A stretch of 64,000 bases of DNA, taken from the NCBI GenBank assembly GCA_947172415.1, contig OX359191.1, forward strand, positions 5,208,001 to 5,272,000, given 5' to 3'. The position numbers and the translations under genes were made by a program. The stretch comes from Chondrosia reniformis. Lineage: Eukaryota > Porifera > Demospongiae > Chondrillida > Chondrillidae. Positions 1 to 12,204 of this stretch are shown here, one piece after another. Numbering within the stretch: position 1 is the stretch's first letter; the number at the start of each line of letters is the position of its first letter. The notes beneath the pieces are model-generated. The model ran no database searches. It was not told the DNA's origin and was given only the letters and a program-made list of their open reading frames with translations.

Positions 1-240
1 ATACATACCTGAAGGAACAGTGGGTGCAGAAAGCAGTACAACACCACGGGCACCTGGCAACTCTGGCTTCTCAGTACAAGCTTCTGTTCTGTGACAGCCA
101 CTCGTATTATGCTTTTTGGCCTTGTCTCTTCTAAATTCTCTGAATGCATTTTTCAAAGACACGACAATGGCTCCCTGCATGTGTGCATGCATGCAAGCTA
201 TGGAGTAGCATTTTAATTGTGCAAATGACAGACATATACT

Positions 241-2030
241 ACTGTTGGTTAATTAATGATTATTGAGCTACAGCAACAGGAATATTCTTTAGAATTAAAC
301 ATTTCAACCCTAAGGTCTTCATCAGCAATAATGAAAGGAAGAGCACAAGTGTGTTTAAATAGATGTTGGGTGGCAGGTGGTGAGTGATGATGTAATAGTG
401 AATTGCGCCAAATATTAATTAGGATGAAAAGAATAAAATAAGGTGGTAGTGTTAATTAATTAAGTATGTCCTTCCAAATGGGATCCACATTCATTCCTAA
501 GTCCATGTTCATGCAAGGTGTTTTCTGTATTAGTATAGCCTCCTTGATCTTTCTTCTGATTTTGTGTTGTTCTTCCTGTAAAACCTTAGCATTCTCCAAT
601 GATATGTCATGCAAGGTTTCTTTAACATGTACAGCTAGAGAGTTGTTAGTGTCAATTCTGTTTTATGTTCCTTCATCCTGTCAATGAGGGTCTTACATGT
701 TCACCAATGTACACTTGTCCGCATCTGCAAGGTATTTCATAAATGACTCTTGTATCCTGAGTCTCTGGTGTCTTTATCCTTGTCATTATGGAGCAAAGCG
801 TGTTAGTTGCCTTGTGTCGGATTCTCACCTCCAGTGTTCTGCAAACTCTTTGTAGGGTTTCACTTAAACCTTTGATGTAAGGTAAGCAGAGGACAAGTTG
901 TCCTTTTTTAGTCAGATCATCATTCCATCTTTTCTTCTTCTTTAGTGTTCTTCTTACAAGTCCTTCTGGGTAACCATTTGTAATGAAGGTGGTTCTGATG
1001 TCTTCCAGTTCTCTTTGTAGTGATTATCCTTTGCATAGGTATTCAGCCCTTTTTTGAGGCATAAGATGATGCCAATCTTCGTGGACGGATGGTGATTACA
1101 ATTGTAGTGAATGTAGCTATCGGTATGTGTAGGCTTTCTGAACACACTGGTGTGGATTTGTTTTGAAACTCTTCCGACCGAGACATCTAAGAAAGGTTAT
1201 TGTCCTTGTGTTTTCCTCCTACAGTGTGAATTTGATGTTGTCCCTAATTGAGTTGAGATGTTCGAGAAAACCTTTCAGTTGTTCTTTACCATGTCCCCAT
1301 ATTACGAAGGTTTCATCCACATACCTTAGCCATATAGTTGGTTTCTTAGTGGTAGAGTTGATTGCTAGGTTCTCAAAATATTCCATATAAATGTTAGCAA
1401 CTACTTGGGACAGGAGGGGACCCATGGCAGCCCCTTCAGTTTTTTGGTAGAAATTATCCCCAAATTTAAAGAAAGTTGTGGTAAGGCACTTCTTCAGTAA
1501 GTCAGTAATTATGTCGGGTGGTAGGTTTGTTCTCTCCACAAGAGTTGTGCATTTGTGTAGTAAATCCGAAACAATGCTGATGGCTTCATTGATTGGTGCA
1601 TCAAAGCTAACCATTCTATCATTAGGCTCAGTCCTGGTGTCCCTGAGTAACTGTACAAAGTGGATGGAGTTACGTACAGTATGACATGACTTACCAGCAA
1701 GGGGGAGAGAATCTTTGTTAATTCTTTCACCAGGCTCTAAGTGGGGGAATTTGCAGAAGACATAATGGGTCTTAGCGGTCTGTCTACCTTGTGGATCTTT
1801 GGTAACCCATAGATACGTGGTGGTTGGCAATGGAATGGTGCTAGTTTTAGTCTAGTCTCCATATCCATTAGTCCTTTCTGTTCAATTGGCTTCATAGTTT
1901 GGTTGATCTCTCTTTCAATTTTGACTTGTGGATTTTTCTTTTTTCTTGATAGGTGTCATCTTTGAGTAGATTCTCCATTTTGATGTGGTATTCTGTAGTA
2001 TTCTTAGTACTGTCCGTACATGTACATAGT
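241..2030 (-). mobile_element. Penelope-like retroelement (PLE-1), 5'-truncated and broken
   Basis: Coding remnants run from about 2015 to 460 on the minus strand. In order: an N-terminal piece (EYHIKMENLLKDDTYQ), the PLE signature PRIYGLPKIHK with RPLRPIMSS (about 1830-1755), the RT core at 1830-1219 with EGAAMG and WLRYVDETFVIW, the post-RT piece FRKPTHTD at 1145-954, and a C-terminal GIY-YIG domain near 790-660 (VIYEIPC...VYIGE). RT then C-terminal GIY-YIG is the usual endonuclease-positive PLE order. Several frameshifts separate the pieces. The second catalytic Asp of YVDD is Glu here. The 3' end (about 320-290) has CTGATGA, a short stem and GAAA, as at many PLE ends. The element lies in an intron of the SAMD3-like gene in the same orientation. 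Confidence 0.85.
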
Positions 2031-2482
2031 CTCTCCATACATGCATTGATAGCACTTACAGCAGGAGAGCCAGCAGGAGATCTCAAAAATGGGTATTGAG
2101 CAATCACAGTGCTGCCCACATTTTGACAATCAGCACTTGTTGGATATCGTTTGTTGAATAGCATAGCTGTGGCTACACTTCCCACAAACTGTTTTCTGGC
2201 AATGCTGCTCATCTGTTTCGCTTTTAGGGCCACCTCTACTTCAGCACTATAGTGTTTAGGTAGGGGGAAGGGGTTCAGTAAGGGGACAGTATCGTCATAG
2301 CACTTGTCTATCTTTTGTATCTTCTTAGGCATCCTCACTGCAACACTGTCTGTGGAGGTGCCATGTTTTTCCCAATCGTCTACCTCATCATCATCACTCT
2401 CTAGCACCCTGTTTCTTCTTACTGGGAGGCTGTCAGAAATAGCTTCCTCTGTTGTAGATGAACTGCCTACACTTGGTGCTTC

Positions 2483-3348
2483 CTGTGTGTAAAATGCAGA
2501 AGTGTTGTAACTGACTTGCATGTATAGGACCAAATGTCTCTGGTCAGTGTGATTATTCATGCATGCAGGCAGGATTATAATGTTATGCATAAAATTCCAA
2601 TTATCAAGCATGTATGATCGACTGCACGAGGAAGCCGAAGTGAGCACTTAGCTAAGGTAGAATGCGGTAAGCCTTTAGTCGGAGCAACATCGACTCGGAA
2701 ATGTTGGATTATCTCAGAGAGTTAGTCTCTAGTCTTTCCGGAGGTGGACAGGGACGTGGCGATTATATGTATTCGGACAGTTACTAAGTGAGTAGGAGCC
2801 GTTATGCTGAAATATGCTGCTCTTCTCTGGATATATCTTTAATACAGAATGGGTCTTATTGCATTTACTGGTGAGTTCATGTAAACTCTATTTAAGAACA
2901 GTACTTTGTATGGACGGATTTCGGCCAGCATGTTAACAAGGACATAGGGTGTCCAACCTGAAATATGAAAGTATTCTCATGGATTTCAATTTAGTATTTT
3001 TCACAAGAGCCGACCTAGGTAAGAATGAAAACTACAACCAAACTGGATTCGCACCCCAATCTTGAGAGACAGATGCACATTTCCAGAAGTGGTAAATTAC
3101 AGAAAATGGGCACGTGATCAAAAATTCCATAATTGTTTCATCTACTCGATCCTTGGTAACCGGAACCATTTTGTGCTGCATCCCCGTGGAAGGTCAAGAC
3201 ATTTTAGTGACTTTTTGTTGCAGCGAATTATTATTTGTTCAGGAATGCTGATGGTGCAGTCCTGCATTGGTTTGTATTCCTACGTAGCTAATACTCAGAT
3301 GGTCCTCTACTTCAACATAGTACTTGGCTATGTGGTCCTGGCACTAAC
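2483..3348 (-). other. Intron-like gap with no recognised gene
   Basis: This 866-bp stretch separates two SAMD3-like exons on the minus strand. I see no other coding match in it. A plus-strand ORF at 3062-3610 overlaps its right end but is antisense to the SAMD3-like exon and has no recognisable domain. Confidence 0.4.
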
Positions 3349-3889
3349 CTTATCAGATGGCATCACTGTGGGTATTAGCACCACCTTCAGTTTGTCCCTG
3401 TCTGCAAGTACAGCATCCATTTCTAGCTCGATGTACTCATTCCATTCAGGGTTCTATTTCTGGAAAGTTACTGCTGCAGACACTGATACAGTGGGATCAT
3501 CTGCAAGGAGAATTGCTTTCTCAATCTGTCAAGGTCACTCTCTCCGGCTTGTTCTGTTATGGACACAATCTTATTCCTTCCCAAATAGGACAGGAGCAGG
3601 GACTTCATGATGACATACACTAGACGGATCCAATTGCAATTATGGGTTGGGGGTGACTTCATATATACATTTTAAATCCCGCTCTTTTTAGACCACCTTC
3701 TGGCATGAGCATGGGCAGATGCACAGATTCGGTAGGTAGTGGGCCATTTTATGAGATTCATGGGATTTTAATTTTATTCAATATCCTCAGGTTGCCCATT
3801 TGTGTATATATGCAAATTTGGCGTATATATATATATACATCTGGGTATATACATAGCAGACTACAATTGGGAATCAATCTACAGTTGCT

Positions 3890-6800
3890 GTGCAGAGGCT
3901 GGAAAGCATGTCACATGTACTTTGCTGGATATGCTACAAAATAGCTTCTATGCTGAAAGGAATTATCCGGCATATGGATGCAGTTCATGCTTATGATCCT
4001 CATTTCTCTGTCTGCTGTGGTGTTGATGGCTGCTCCAGGACCTATACAAACTTCTATTCTTTTAAAAAGCTTCTCTATCGAAGGCACAGAGCACGTCTTG
4101 ATGCAGCTGTGCCTAATTCTAGAGCTGCCACACTAAATGAAGACAGCATCTCCTGTGGTGACTACCCTGTGAGCTTAGGGGAGAAAGAGGTACCAAGGAG
4201 GTTGTCCAAGTTTGAGCATATAAACCAGATGGCTCTCTTTCTCCTGAAAACCGAAGAAATTCGTAAAGTTTCTCAAGTGGCACTGGATGACTTTGTAGCA
4301 GATTTTACCTCGTTGCTTCAGCGAAGAGTTGAGCAACTTCAACATCAGGTGAAGGGGTGTTTAGCAGCTAAAGAGTTGTATATTGAAGGACTGGATAATG
4401 TTTTCCAAGAAGAAGCATTTACCAATCCCTTGAATCAGCTAAACTCAAATTTTCTGCAGGAAACGTTTTACCAGGAGCACTTGCACCTTCTAGTATGAGT
4501 TAAGTATTACTGAGCTGATTAACAAGGCAGCTATCATGTTATGATGTTATCACTATACACATGTTAGTAATATATATGACATACATTTGCTTGTATATAT
4601 GTATCTCTGTGACAGTATACTCAGCTTTGGGATTGTGCACTGATCAAAATGCACCTAGCGGTCACCGGTCATGACACTTTCTCACAGCATGCCTCAAGCA
4701 GTGTTCCGTTCATCAAATGGTTTTTAGTGAATTACGCCATTTTTAGCTTCCCATGTCACTTAATTGATAGACATGTAGCCAGGGCCCCCTGTTGCCTTGG
4801 GGGATATGCCATTGTGTAAATAGACTTAGAGTCTGGCTATGCAAACTGTACATCGCATTCAGCAGCACATGCACCTTTATTGATGGCATGTATGTAGAAC
4901 TCTATTTGCATTTCTTCATGGACCGGTAGATTCTGTTGGCAGTACATTCCTCAGTTTAATTTGCCATGCACTGCACATTGAAAAGAAAGCTGGGGCGAGG
5001 AATGGTGATTGCACTTCGAGTTGCCCGACCGTACCTCAAGTTTGTGCACGATGTTGTATACGAAGATCTTTTTCTGGATTCACTGCAACATGTCCTTTCC
5101 AATGACCTTGTCCTTGAAGAGGTAAGTAAGTTGATTATTATCACTGCTTATCAGTGCACTGTAAAGTTTACATGCTTGCCTTTCATAATTACTCTTTGTA
5201 TTATATATATATCCTGCAGGTACCGAGGGGTAATTCTCGCAATGATGGACTATTAGCCGACTACTGTGATGGTTTCATCTTCCAGAAGCATGCATTATAC
5301 AGTTTACAGAGAAATGCTCTGCAGATTTTCTTGTATTTTGACGAGGTGGAAGTCTGTAACCCTTTGGGGACAAAAGTGAAATGCCACAAGCTTGGTGAGC
5401 TGATGAGGCTTGAAAGCACATTGCATGCAAGCAATTTGGCTTTGCAAGTGCTTTTCTTGAATAGCTGATGAGTGAATGTTGTTGGTGTAGATGCTTGTTG
5501 GCATTTGTTCATGTGCATGCTTGTGGTTATAGCCAATGAGAGATCAAGTAATTTACAATGAATATAATTAAGAAGTATAATCTGATGTCCCTCCCTGTGA
5601 GAGATATGTTCCTGAATTTTAGTGTGCATTGGTGAATGTTCTAATTTCAATTATAGTCATAGCCACTGAGTTTCGTTTGTATATTATGCTACGGTTATAC
5701 TTGTTTGTTCTGAATATTGTGGTACAATATCATTATAATAAAAATAAATATTATAATGTAGGTTTATGACACATTCTCATGTGCACATTGACTCATTCAG
5801 ATACTTTTTAATGCATGCACTTTAAAATGCAGGAATATTTTACTATATATCACCTTGGAAACCTCAGTCCTCAGCTGCGTTCCGAGATCAGATCAATACA
5901 ACTCTTGGCTGTTGCCAGAGCTACTGATGTTAAAAAGTATGGTGTAGATGCTATACTGGAGCCTTTCATGAATGACAATAAGAAGCTAGAAGCGGTAACG
6001 TAGATATAATACCCTCTTCATGCCATCTTGTATAACTATTATTCCCACCTATACTCTTTGAATGGCAGAAATGTTATATTTACATGCACATAGTTCAGTT
6101 AAAGTCCCTAACCCTAAACAATTTTTGCATGTCCTATTTTGGTACCTACATACATATGCAGAAGCAGGACAACTATCATACTGCATATATATACATGCGT
6201 AATATGGTTATCAAGAGTCTTGTGTACTGTTGATGTTATTATAATTCTGTTTTACTGTACAGAATGCCATTGACATTCTGAATGGTGGACAGAGTCAGAC
6301 CGTGAAAGGTACAATTGCTTCGGTGATTGGAGACAACCTTGCTTCACACTATCTCGGGTGCTACAAGGCACCATCTGGAGCATTACGTAAATGCAGGCAG
6401 TGTATGGCAACTGCGGAAGACATGAAAACAAAGGTACTGGTGAATATGAAACCATGAACTGTGGGGCTTTGCACAAGTGCATTGTGTGCATATGTATGTC
6501 TGTTCCTTTTGTTTGTTGCCACCGAGTACCAGCCCTGAACACGCGAGACCCACTCCCATCACTGTGCCTCTTTGCTTGGACCACTGCAGGCGCACAATAC
6601 AACCACATATGGTGTTGTCAGAGATTCGATTCTCAATAGTTCCAAATTCTTCCATGTTACAAAGGGACTTGTGCCGGACATCATGCACGATGTCCTGGAA
6701 GGCTGTGCCCTTACGAATTGAAGGAACTCCTTAAAGACCTAAATGCGGAGGGACTTACTTTGTATACACTCAACAACCAGCTAACCCATTTCCCATATGC

Positions 6801-8251
6801 ACCACCTTGATGTCAAAAATAAACCTTCAGCCATACCCACTTTGAATTCATTGGATCACTCATTGAAGCAAAAAGATATGCACATGCATGTAATTGTGTT
6901 TGTACACACCTTTTTTTTCAGTGGTTAATTCATGTTTCTGCATTTGCAGCTGTGCAAATGTGGTGCTTAGCTAGACTGCTACCCTTAATGATTGGTGAGC
7001 GAATCCCAGAAGAAAATGAACATTGGAAGAATTTCCTTTTACTTCTAGAGATTATGGACATCCTGTTTGCTCCTGTCTTGTGCCAAGACCTTGTAGCATA
7101 CCTTCTTACCCTGATTGAAGACCGCCATCGGGCTTTTATCCAGCTGTACCCTACCTGAAATATTACACCCAAATTGCATTATATGGTGAACTATCCTGAA
7201 TGGATCAGCAGGTGAGATGAGACACTAGTAATTTCTACATATACCATTCAATTTCCCCGCCATTAGTGAAAGGGATAAGACAGCCACTGCATGCATGCAG
7301 CTATCTATGCCACGTCATGTGTATAATTAGCTGTAATCTACCCATAAACTGTGTTTGCAGGTGTGGACCTCTTGTTTGCTTTTGGTGAATGAGGTGTGAA
7401 AGCAAGCACAACTATTTCAAGGAATTAGCACAGCGAGTGCACAGCTTCAAGAACATACCTAAAACCTTAGCACATCACCACCAACGTTTAGCTTGTCTGG
7501 AAGCAAACAGTGTGCAGTCTTCACTGTGCAAGGACAATGCCCATGGCCAAGGTAGGTTTACAAGATGCATGAATTTGCACTTGACATGGTTGTATAATAA
7601 ATACCCTTGCTGTTTGCAGCATGTTGTACTGATCTGGCGAGCCTTGCTTATCAGTCTGAGTTGCAGGATGCTTTCCCTGACACTGGAGTAGACACAACTA
7701 TCACAAGGTGCATGTAGCTATGCCCATGAATGCAAGTACAATTGGCATACAAATGGGGTTGGTTGAGGTTTCAACCCACCTCATCCCTGAGAAGCCATGC
7801 ACCATAGCCACTAAATTGTGATCTTATATCACCAGTGGTCATTTATCACGGATGAGTGGTAGGTTGAAACAACTGCCATATTAGTGTGCCCCTCCAACTA
7901 GTGCAAATTTGGACTGGGGTGTCAAGCCTACCTTTAACTCAATTTGCAGGTTAAATTGGACTGATTGAAGTCATGGGAACAACATACAAGCCTGGAGAGA
8001 TAGTAGTACTTTCAGTGGATCTGCTAACTAGATTTGGGCTTTTTGCTGACATTCTTGTGTTTAATGTTGATTATTTTCTTGTGTGCAAAGTTTTGTATAC
8101 AGAAGGCTTTAATAGTCATTATCATGCTTATATAGTAAATCGTGAACCCTACCCTTCTTTTGTGTTTGTAAAACACTCCCAATTAGCTGATCACTCTGTA
8201 CTAGGTTTTTACAAATCACAGTATGTTTCACGTAAATATCATGTCATGTGA
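3890..8251 (+). pseudogene. Multi-exon repetitive-family protein with degenerate C2H2 finger, copy 1
   Basis: Exons I can place: to 4492 (donor GTATGA), about 4966-5118, 5220-5394, 5833-5994, 6263-6433, about 6590-6800, 6950-7211, 7361-7551, 7620-7707 and 7951-8251. The translated order is a finger-like FSVCCGVDGC...YSFKK, then FLYFDEVEVCNPLG, YHLGNLSPQLRSEIRSIQLL, GALRKCRQCMAT, LVPDIMHDVLEG, MWCLARLLPLMIGERIP, CESKHNYFKELA and a C-terminal exon GTTYKPGEIVV...HYHAYIV. I recognise this as a family repeated in many invertebrate and fish genomes, but I know no name or function; a transposon origin is possible. Breaks: TGA at 7156-7158 and 7386-7388, frameshifts near 6705-6715 and 7965, a phase mismatch between exons 5220-5394 and 5833-5994, and Leu at the expected first finger His. 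Retained introns argue against a processed copy. Confidence 0.7.
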
Positions 8252-9182
8252 AGACATTGTAATCATGATGCCTACCATGCAGTCTTGTTTGTTAATGTAT
8301 ACCTGTTTGTTATATACACCTTTGTAATGAATATGAGAAAGCACCTCATTGTCACCTTTTCTGATCTAGAGCTTGGCATGGGAGGAGTTTGCAGTAAACC
8401 AGTATGTAATCATTCTGAATAAACACGAAATCCTTATATGGACTTCATTCATGCTTAATCATGCAGAATGAAGGGTTGAGCTTTTGCAAGATATGAAAAC
8501 AAACTCAGCTACTGAACAAACAATAGGCCTTCCAACTCAAAGAAATCTACTCTAACAAAAACCATTCCCAAACAGTCTTCTAGCAATCCCTTTCCTTGTT
8601 ACCATTGTTACACTGACTCCAAAACAACCATGCACTCCCCCTCTCCCTTATATAGGTAAAGGACTTCCACCCAATATAGTTTCCTGAGTAAGCTTAGATC
8701 AACACTACACCATTTTTATTACTATGGTAACTGAATATTAATGAGCCACCAAGTTGCAATTGGTGCTTGCACTTATCTTATAGGTCAACACAACACTCCC
8801 ACATAGCTGTGTAATGTTAATTAAGGGCCTGTCCTAGCTTGCCTTATTCTAATTCTATTAATAATGCATGGTATTGGCCTTCCCAAAGGACCACATTGGG
8901 TTAGGGTCTGTGCCAACCTATAGCAATGTACTAATTATAAGCCGCAATTATGGCAGTAGAGTAAGTAGCTGAACTTTATGCTCATTGTATATTATCATCC
9001 CGTTTTTTAGAGTTAGGGTTAGGTACACATATACCAACAATCATAATTTACTAAAATAAAAAGTTATTCCAGATAAAACACTCGTGGTCACCTAGGAGTG
9101 ACCTTCTTGAATAACTAGGATGTTTTTAATTATTTCTATCTTGTACATAACTTCATAGGGTTACATACGGCCTGCACACAGA

Positions 9183-9214
9183 CTTCCGGTTGTGTAGGAT
9201 AGTAAAATGGCGGC
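9183..9214 (+). promoter_or_regulatory. ETS-like and YY1-like motif pair
   Basis: CTTCCGG at 9183-9189 (ETS-like) is followed by AAAATGGCGGC at 9204-9214 (YY1-like). The pair is typical of TATA-less metazoan promoters near the transcription start. No clear gene follows, so this may be a decayed or element-derived promoter. Confidence 0.35.
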
Positions 9215-9995
9215 TTTTATGAAGTCATTCGATGATTCTAGTTAAGTTAAGTGAATTATATAAGAGCCTATACCGAAAGTATAGGGCACTTCAAACATTG
9301 ACATAACCGCATATTGACTGAATTTTTGTCTGAAAAGATTGTGTATTGTGTAGCGTATAAGGGTGAGTTTCACGTTGATATTTGACACTTTGTTACTGTA
9401 ATAACCACTGTAGTCTAGCTTTTTTGGGGCTGCCACTGTTTTCATTCTCACTTCTGGTTGTTAGCTCGATCAAAATGAGACCTTCCACCCCCTCGTCCTA
9501 ATAATAAAGTGTTATGTAGTAAATTTATTGATTTTGAAGCCTTGACTTGAAATCATCATGCTCAATATAAATGTTTTTACAGCAGGTGAAGAAGAAACGA
9601 AAATGGGAAATTTAAAACTGTTCTTTTCAGCCAATTGTCTTTATGCTCCAAAGTTCATAGCTGTTCTATATTTAACTGTACATAGCCTTGTTTCAAGGTT
9701 TTCAGCCTTTTTTTCCAGTTTTTATTCATACATTCATCATGCACTCCTGTCACTACGTAACTAAATTGCACAATACGAACAGCCATGACGAAGTCTCCTC
9801 TCTGCCTGTCCCATGCATATATAATAGGCCTCTTGGGTGATATTGGTGTTCCTATTTCGGATTCTTCATTGCATGTCATGGCTGACTTCATTCAAACAAG
9901 CAGTGGAACAACTCCAAGCTCTGCTATATCTGGCCCATCTAGAAAAAGTAGAAAGCAAGATATAAACATGTAAGAAGTCTATTCTTGGTGTTATA

Positions 9996-10029
<34 letters not shown>

Positions 10030-10052
10030 ATTATTATTATAATTATATAATT
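9996..10052. repeat. ATT-rich microsatellite
   Basis: An uninterrupted run of ATT triplets passes into imperfect ATT/ATA repeats. Confidence 0.9.
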
Positions 10053-10164
10053 AAGTGCACCATGTGCAAAAATTGAGAGGTATACAAAAACGTAGATATG
10101 GTACATGGAACATGATTTTGAGGATCTTTCCTATTCCATTAACATTAATTACAATTATCAGAGA

Positions 10165-10340
10165 GTATAGCAGCACTCTCTAAGTAGGGATGGCCGAAAA
10201 ACATGGGTGCCCTATCCAATGTATTATCACTTAACATCCTTAGCATCCATAGGTGCAACATTGCGTACGGTTCAAACATGTTCGAAAACCCGTAGTGAAC
10301 CCATTCGCACACCCGCACGTTTCTTGCAAAACGTTCAGTT
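10165..10340 (+). repeat. Interspersed repeat, copy related to 57735-57930
   Basis: The stretch beginning with CACTCTCTAAGTAGG resembles 57735-57930 in the same orientation, including a shared AAACATGTT segment. The copies are clearly diverged. No coding potential is seen. Confidence 0.5.
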
Positions 10341-10559
10341 TAGTCTGTCTGGAACTGTAGGTCTGTAAATGATGACAGTACATACAAGTGCTATACAAGT
10401 CACTTTATAGTGATCTCCCTCCACACAGGAAACACATTTGACCTATTCATAGGTGCAGGTTTGCATGTTAGCCCTTTACTCAGTTAATATTTGGATATGG
10501 ATATGATGTAACGCCATGCAGATATATTGAATGCTCAAATTTATATACAGTTTAAATCT

Positions 10560-12185
10560 CACTCTTTTTTCACCTGCACATGCCTTCATTACTAACCATC
10601 TCATTACAAAAATGTACAATGTATGACCCAGTGGAGAAGAAGATGAAAGAAGGGAAAAGAAGGAAGAAAAGACTCGTGTATCTTCATCTAAAGCTCTCTT
10701 TAGGTTTAGTTCCCCTTAGGCTCTTTTTACAGAATAGGCATATTGCATGTAGGAAAATGGTATCTTAGATTTTTCATGGGTGAATGGGAGTGAAAAAATA
10801 ATCTGAAAATTCAAATACAGTCTGAAAGGAAAAAAAGGAAAAAAATTACAACAGAGGGTGATGGGTGGAAAGGCATATGAGGGCTAAGGTTGTCCAGACC
10901 CTGCTAAATAGGTTCTACAAAAACACAACACAGTTGACAGTCTGGCCATAGCTCAAAGGTCATATATATGTACGTACATGTGGTTCATAGTATTCTAGCT
11001 AGGTATTTATACAGTCCAGGTATTTAGTGGGTGGAGGGTTCTTCCCAGTTCCTTTTGGTCCAGATGTCATAGGAGCATTCTAGGCATGTTTTGATAGTTA
11101 ACTTCTCAAAATCTTTTTTTCATTGTTCTTGGCCTTCACCAGTTTGTAAACTTGGTTGAAACATTCAGTATTCAAGAACCCTCTTGAACCGACCTCTACT
11201 GTAATAATGTTAGTCTTATAGTTGTTTTTCCTGCAGCTTTCAGCAAGAGAGTGGTACCTCTGTTCCCTCCTTAGCTTGGCATCTGTGAATCCTGTTTCAA
11301 AGGGGACTGTTAGTTCAACAAGGTGGATGGATGTGTCATTCCATATGACAATATCTGGTCTGGAGTCTGTGGCTGTTATGTGTTGTGGAAAGTTGTAGGG
11401 GTGTCTGGAAAGATATACAGTGATGTTGGCTCTTGTTGGTTGATGGCTTTTCAGAAAGTGGAAGATGATGTCCAGTATCTTGTCATGTCTGCTGTTGTAC
11501 CTCCTGTAGCTGAGGGCCTTGTTGCAGTTGTTCAGTACATAGTATAGGGTTTATTTTTGGGAGCATAGCTTACAGGCTGCTGATGGTAATTTTCCCCACA
11601 GGTGGAGATTTGCAGTATGGGGGAGGGTATCTATGACTGCATTTAAGCTGAACTTGAATATGTTTTCTGTTAGTGATGGAATAGTAGAAGACCACATATT
11701 GGGGGCTCAATCATGGCATAGAGTAAAAATCTAACCTTGTCTTGTTAGTCCAGAACTATGTTCAGCATGGTTCTTCGTATCCTGATGAAATACTTTACTT
11801 TTGATTCTGGCTAAGTTTTGCTTCCGGGATACCTCTGGGTCCTCCTTTATTACAGTGATAACTTCCTGGTGTGGCTTGAAGACAGGACGTTTTGCTTTCT
11901 CTTCTGCTATTGTACTCCTGGTGGCAAGGTGTCTTATCAGTGGGTCCTGTGATGTCATCATAGAGGCTGCTAGAGCACATTTCATTTCCTTAAAGAAGAC
12001 CACAATTGAAGAGAATTAAAGTCCTCCTTAATCCTTGGGCAGGTATAGCCGGTTTCCATCAGCACATTTGGCCAATCATGACCATTTTTTCAGGTATCGT
12101 GTTGCTAAGGCTACCAGGTTCTTTACCACCCAGCTATAGGGGAGGTCATTGGTTGCTAAATCCCAGAGCAGACGGGGGTGATGCC
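10560..12185 (-). mobile_element. REL-type LINE copy E1, 5'-truncated
   Basis: The 3' end (plus-strand left edge) has the same signature as the other copies, poly-pyrimidine then CACCTGCACAT, next to CTCACTCT. The minus strand at 12003-11731 reads MKCALAASMMTSQDPLIRHL, matching the region between RT and CCHC in copies E2 and E4 but divergent enough to be a separate subfamily. Homology on the 5' side stops near 12180 within the segment downstream of RT. The 3' UTR is interrupted by the 154-bp repeat at 10624-10777. A short CT tract (TCTCTCTT) separates it from E2. Confidence 0.75.
10624..10777 (+). repeat. 154-bp TGACCC...TTTTTCAT module, copy a
   Basis: It starts TGACCCAGTGGAG and ends TAGATTTTTCAT. 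Near-identical copies lie at 53364-53520 and 56718-56889 (plus) and a partial one at 19060-19126 (minus). Here it sits alone inside the 3' UTR of LINE copy E1. Its first base equals the predicted hammerhead cleavage position seen at 56717/56718. Confidence 0.8.
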
Positions 12186-12204
12186 ATCCTTATAAAGGTG
12201 TAGT

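Larger units (their letters stand above)
9..3640 (-). pseudogene. SAMD3-like multi-exon gene, degraded, continues off the left edge
   Basis: Three exons can be read on the minus strand: about 3640-3349, 2482-2060 and 174-9. Splice signals fit: donor GTTAGT after 3349, acceptor CAG before 2482, donor GTAAGT after 2060, acceptor CAG before 174, donor GTATGT at 8-1. The first exon gives SYLGRNKIVSITEQAGE and PEWNEYIELE. The second has an acidic linker and YPTSAD...YPFLRSP. The third gives SLKNAFREFRRDK. This spacing resembles the predicted SAMD3-like (sterile alpha motif domain protein 3-like) proteins of fish and invertebrates; the name comes from pattern memory and the function is unknown. A frameshift near 3515-3522 and an in-frame TAG at 3456-3454, where the family seems to have Tyr, suggest a dead copy. 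The intron 2059-175 holds a Penelope-like element. Confidence 0.45.
8252..10160. other. Intergenic stretch without a recognised gene
   Basis: Only short ORFs are present and none has a recognisable domain. It contains a promoter-like motif pair near 9183-9214 and an ATT microsatellite at about 9996-10052. A 62-residue ORF at 9785-9973 has no homology I can name. Confidence 0.5.

Noticed and set aside
3062-3610. 182-residue plus-strand ORF, Ser-rich
   Set aside because: It is antisense to a SAMD3-like exon on the minus strand and has no domain of its own.
5395-5425. CTGATGAGGCTTGAAAGC, a hammerhead look-alike
   Set aside because: Stem II would have no room to form and no stem I is present. 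It lies at the start of an intron of the repetitive-family gene.
7156-7388. In-frame TGA codons as selenocysteine sites
   Set aside because: The same gene also has frameshifts and a splice-phase mismatch, so decay explains the stops more simply.
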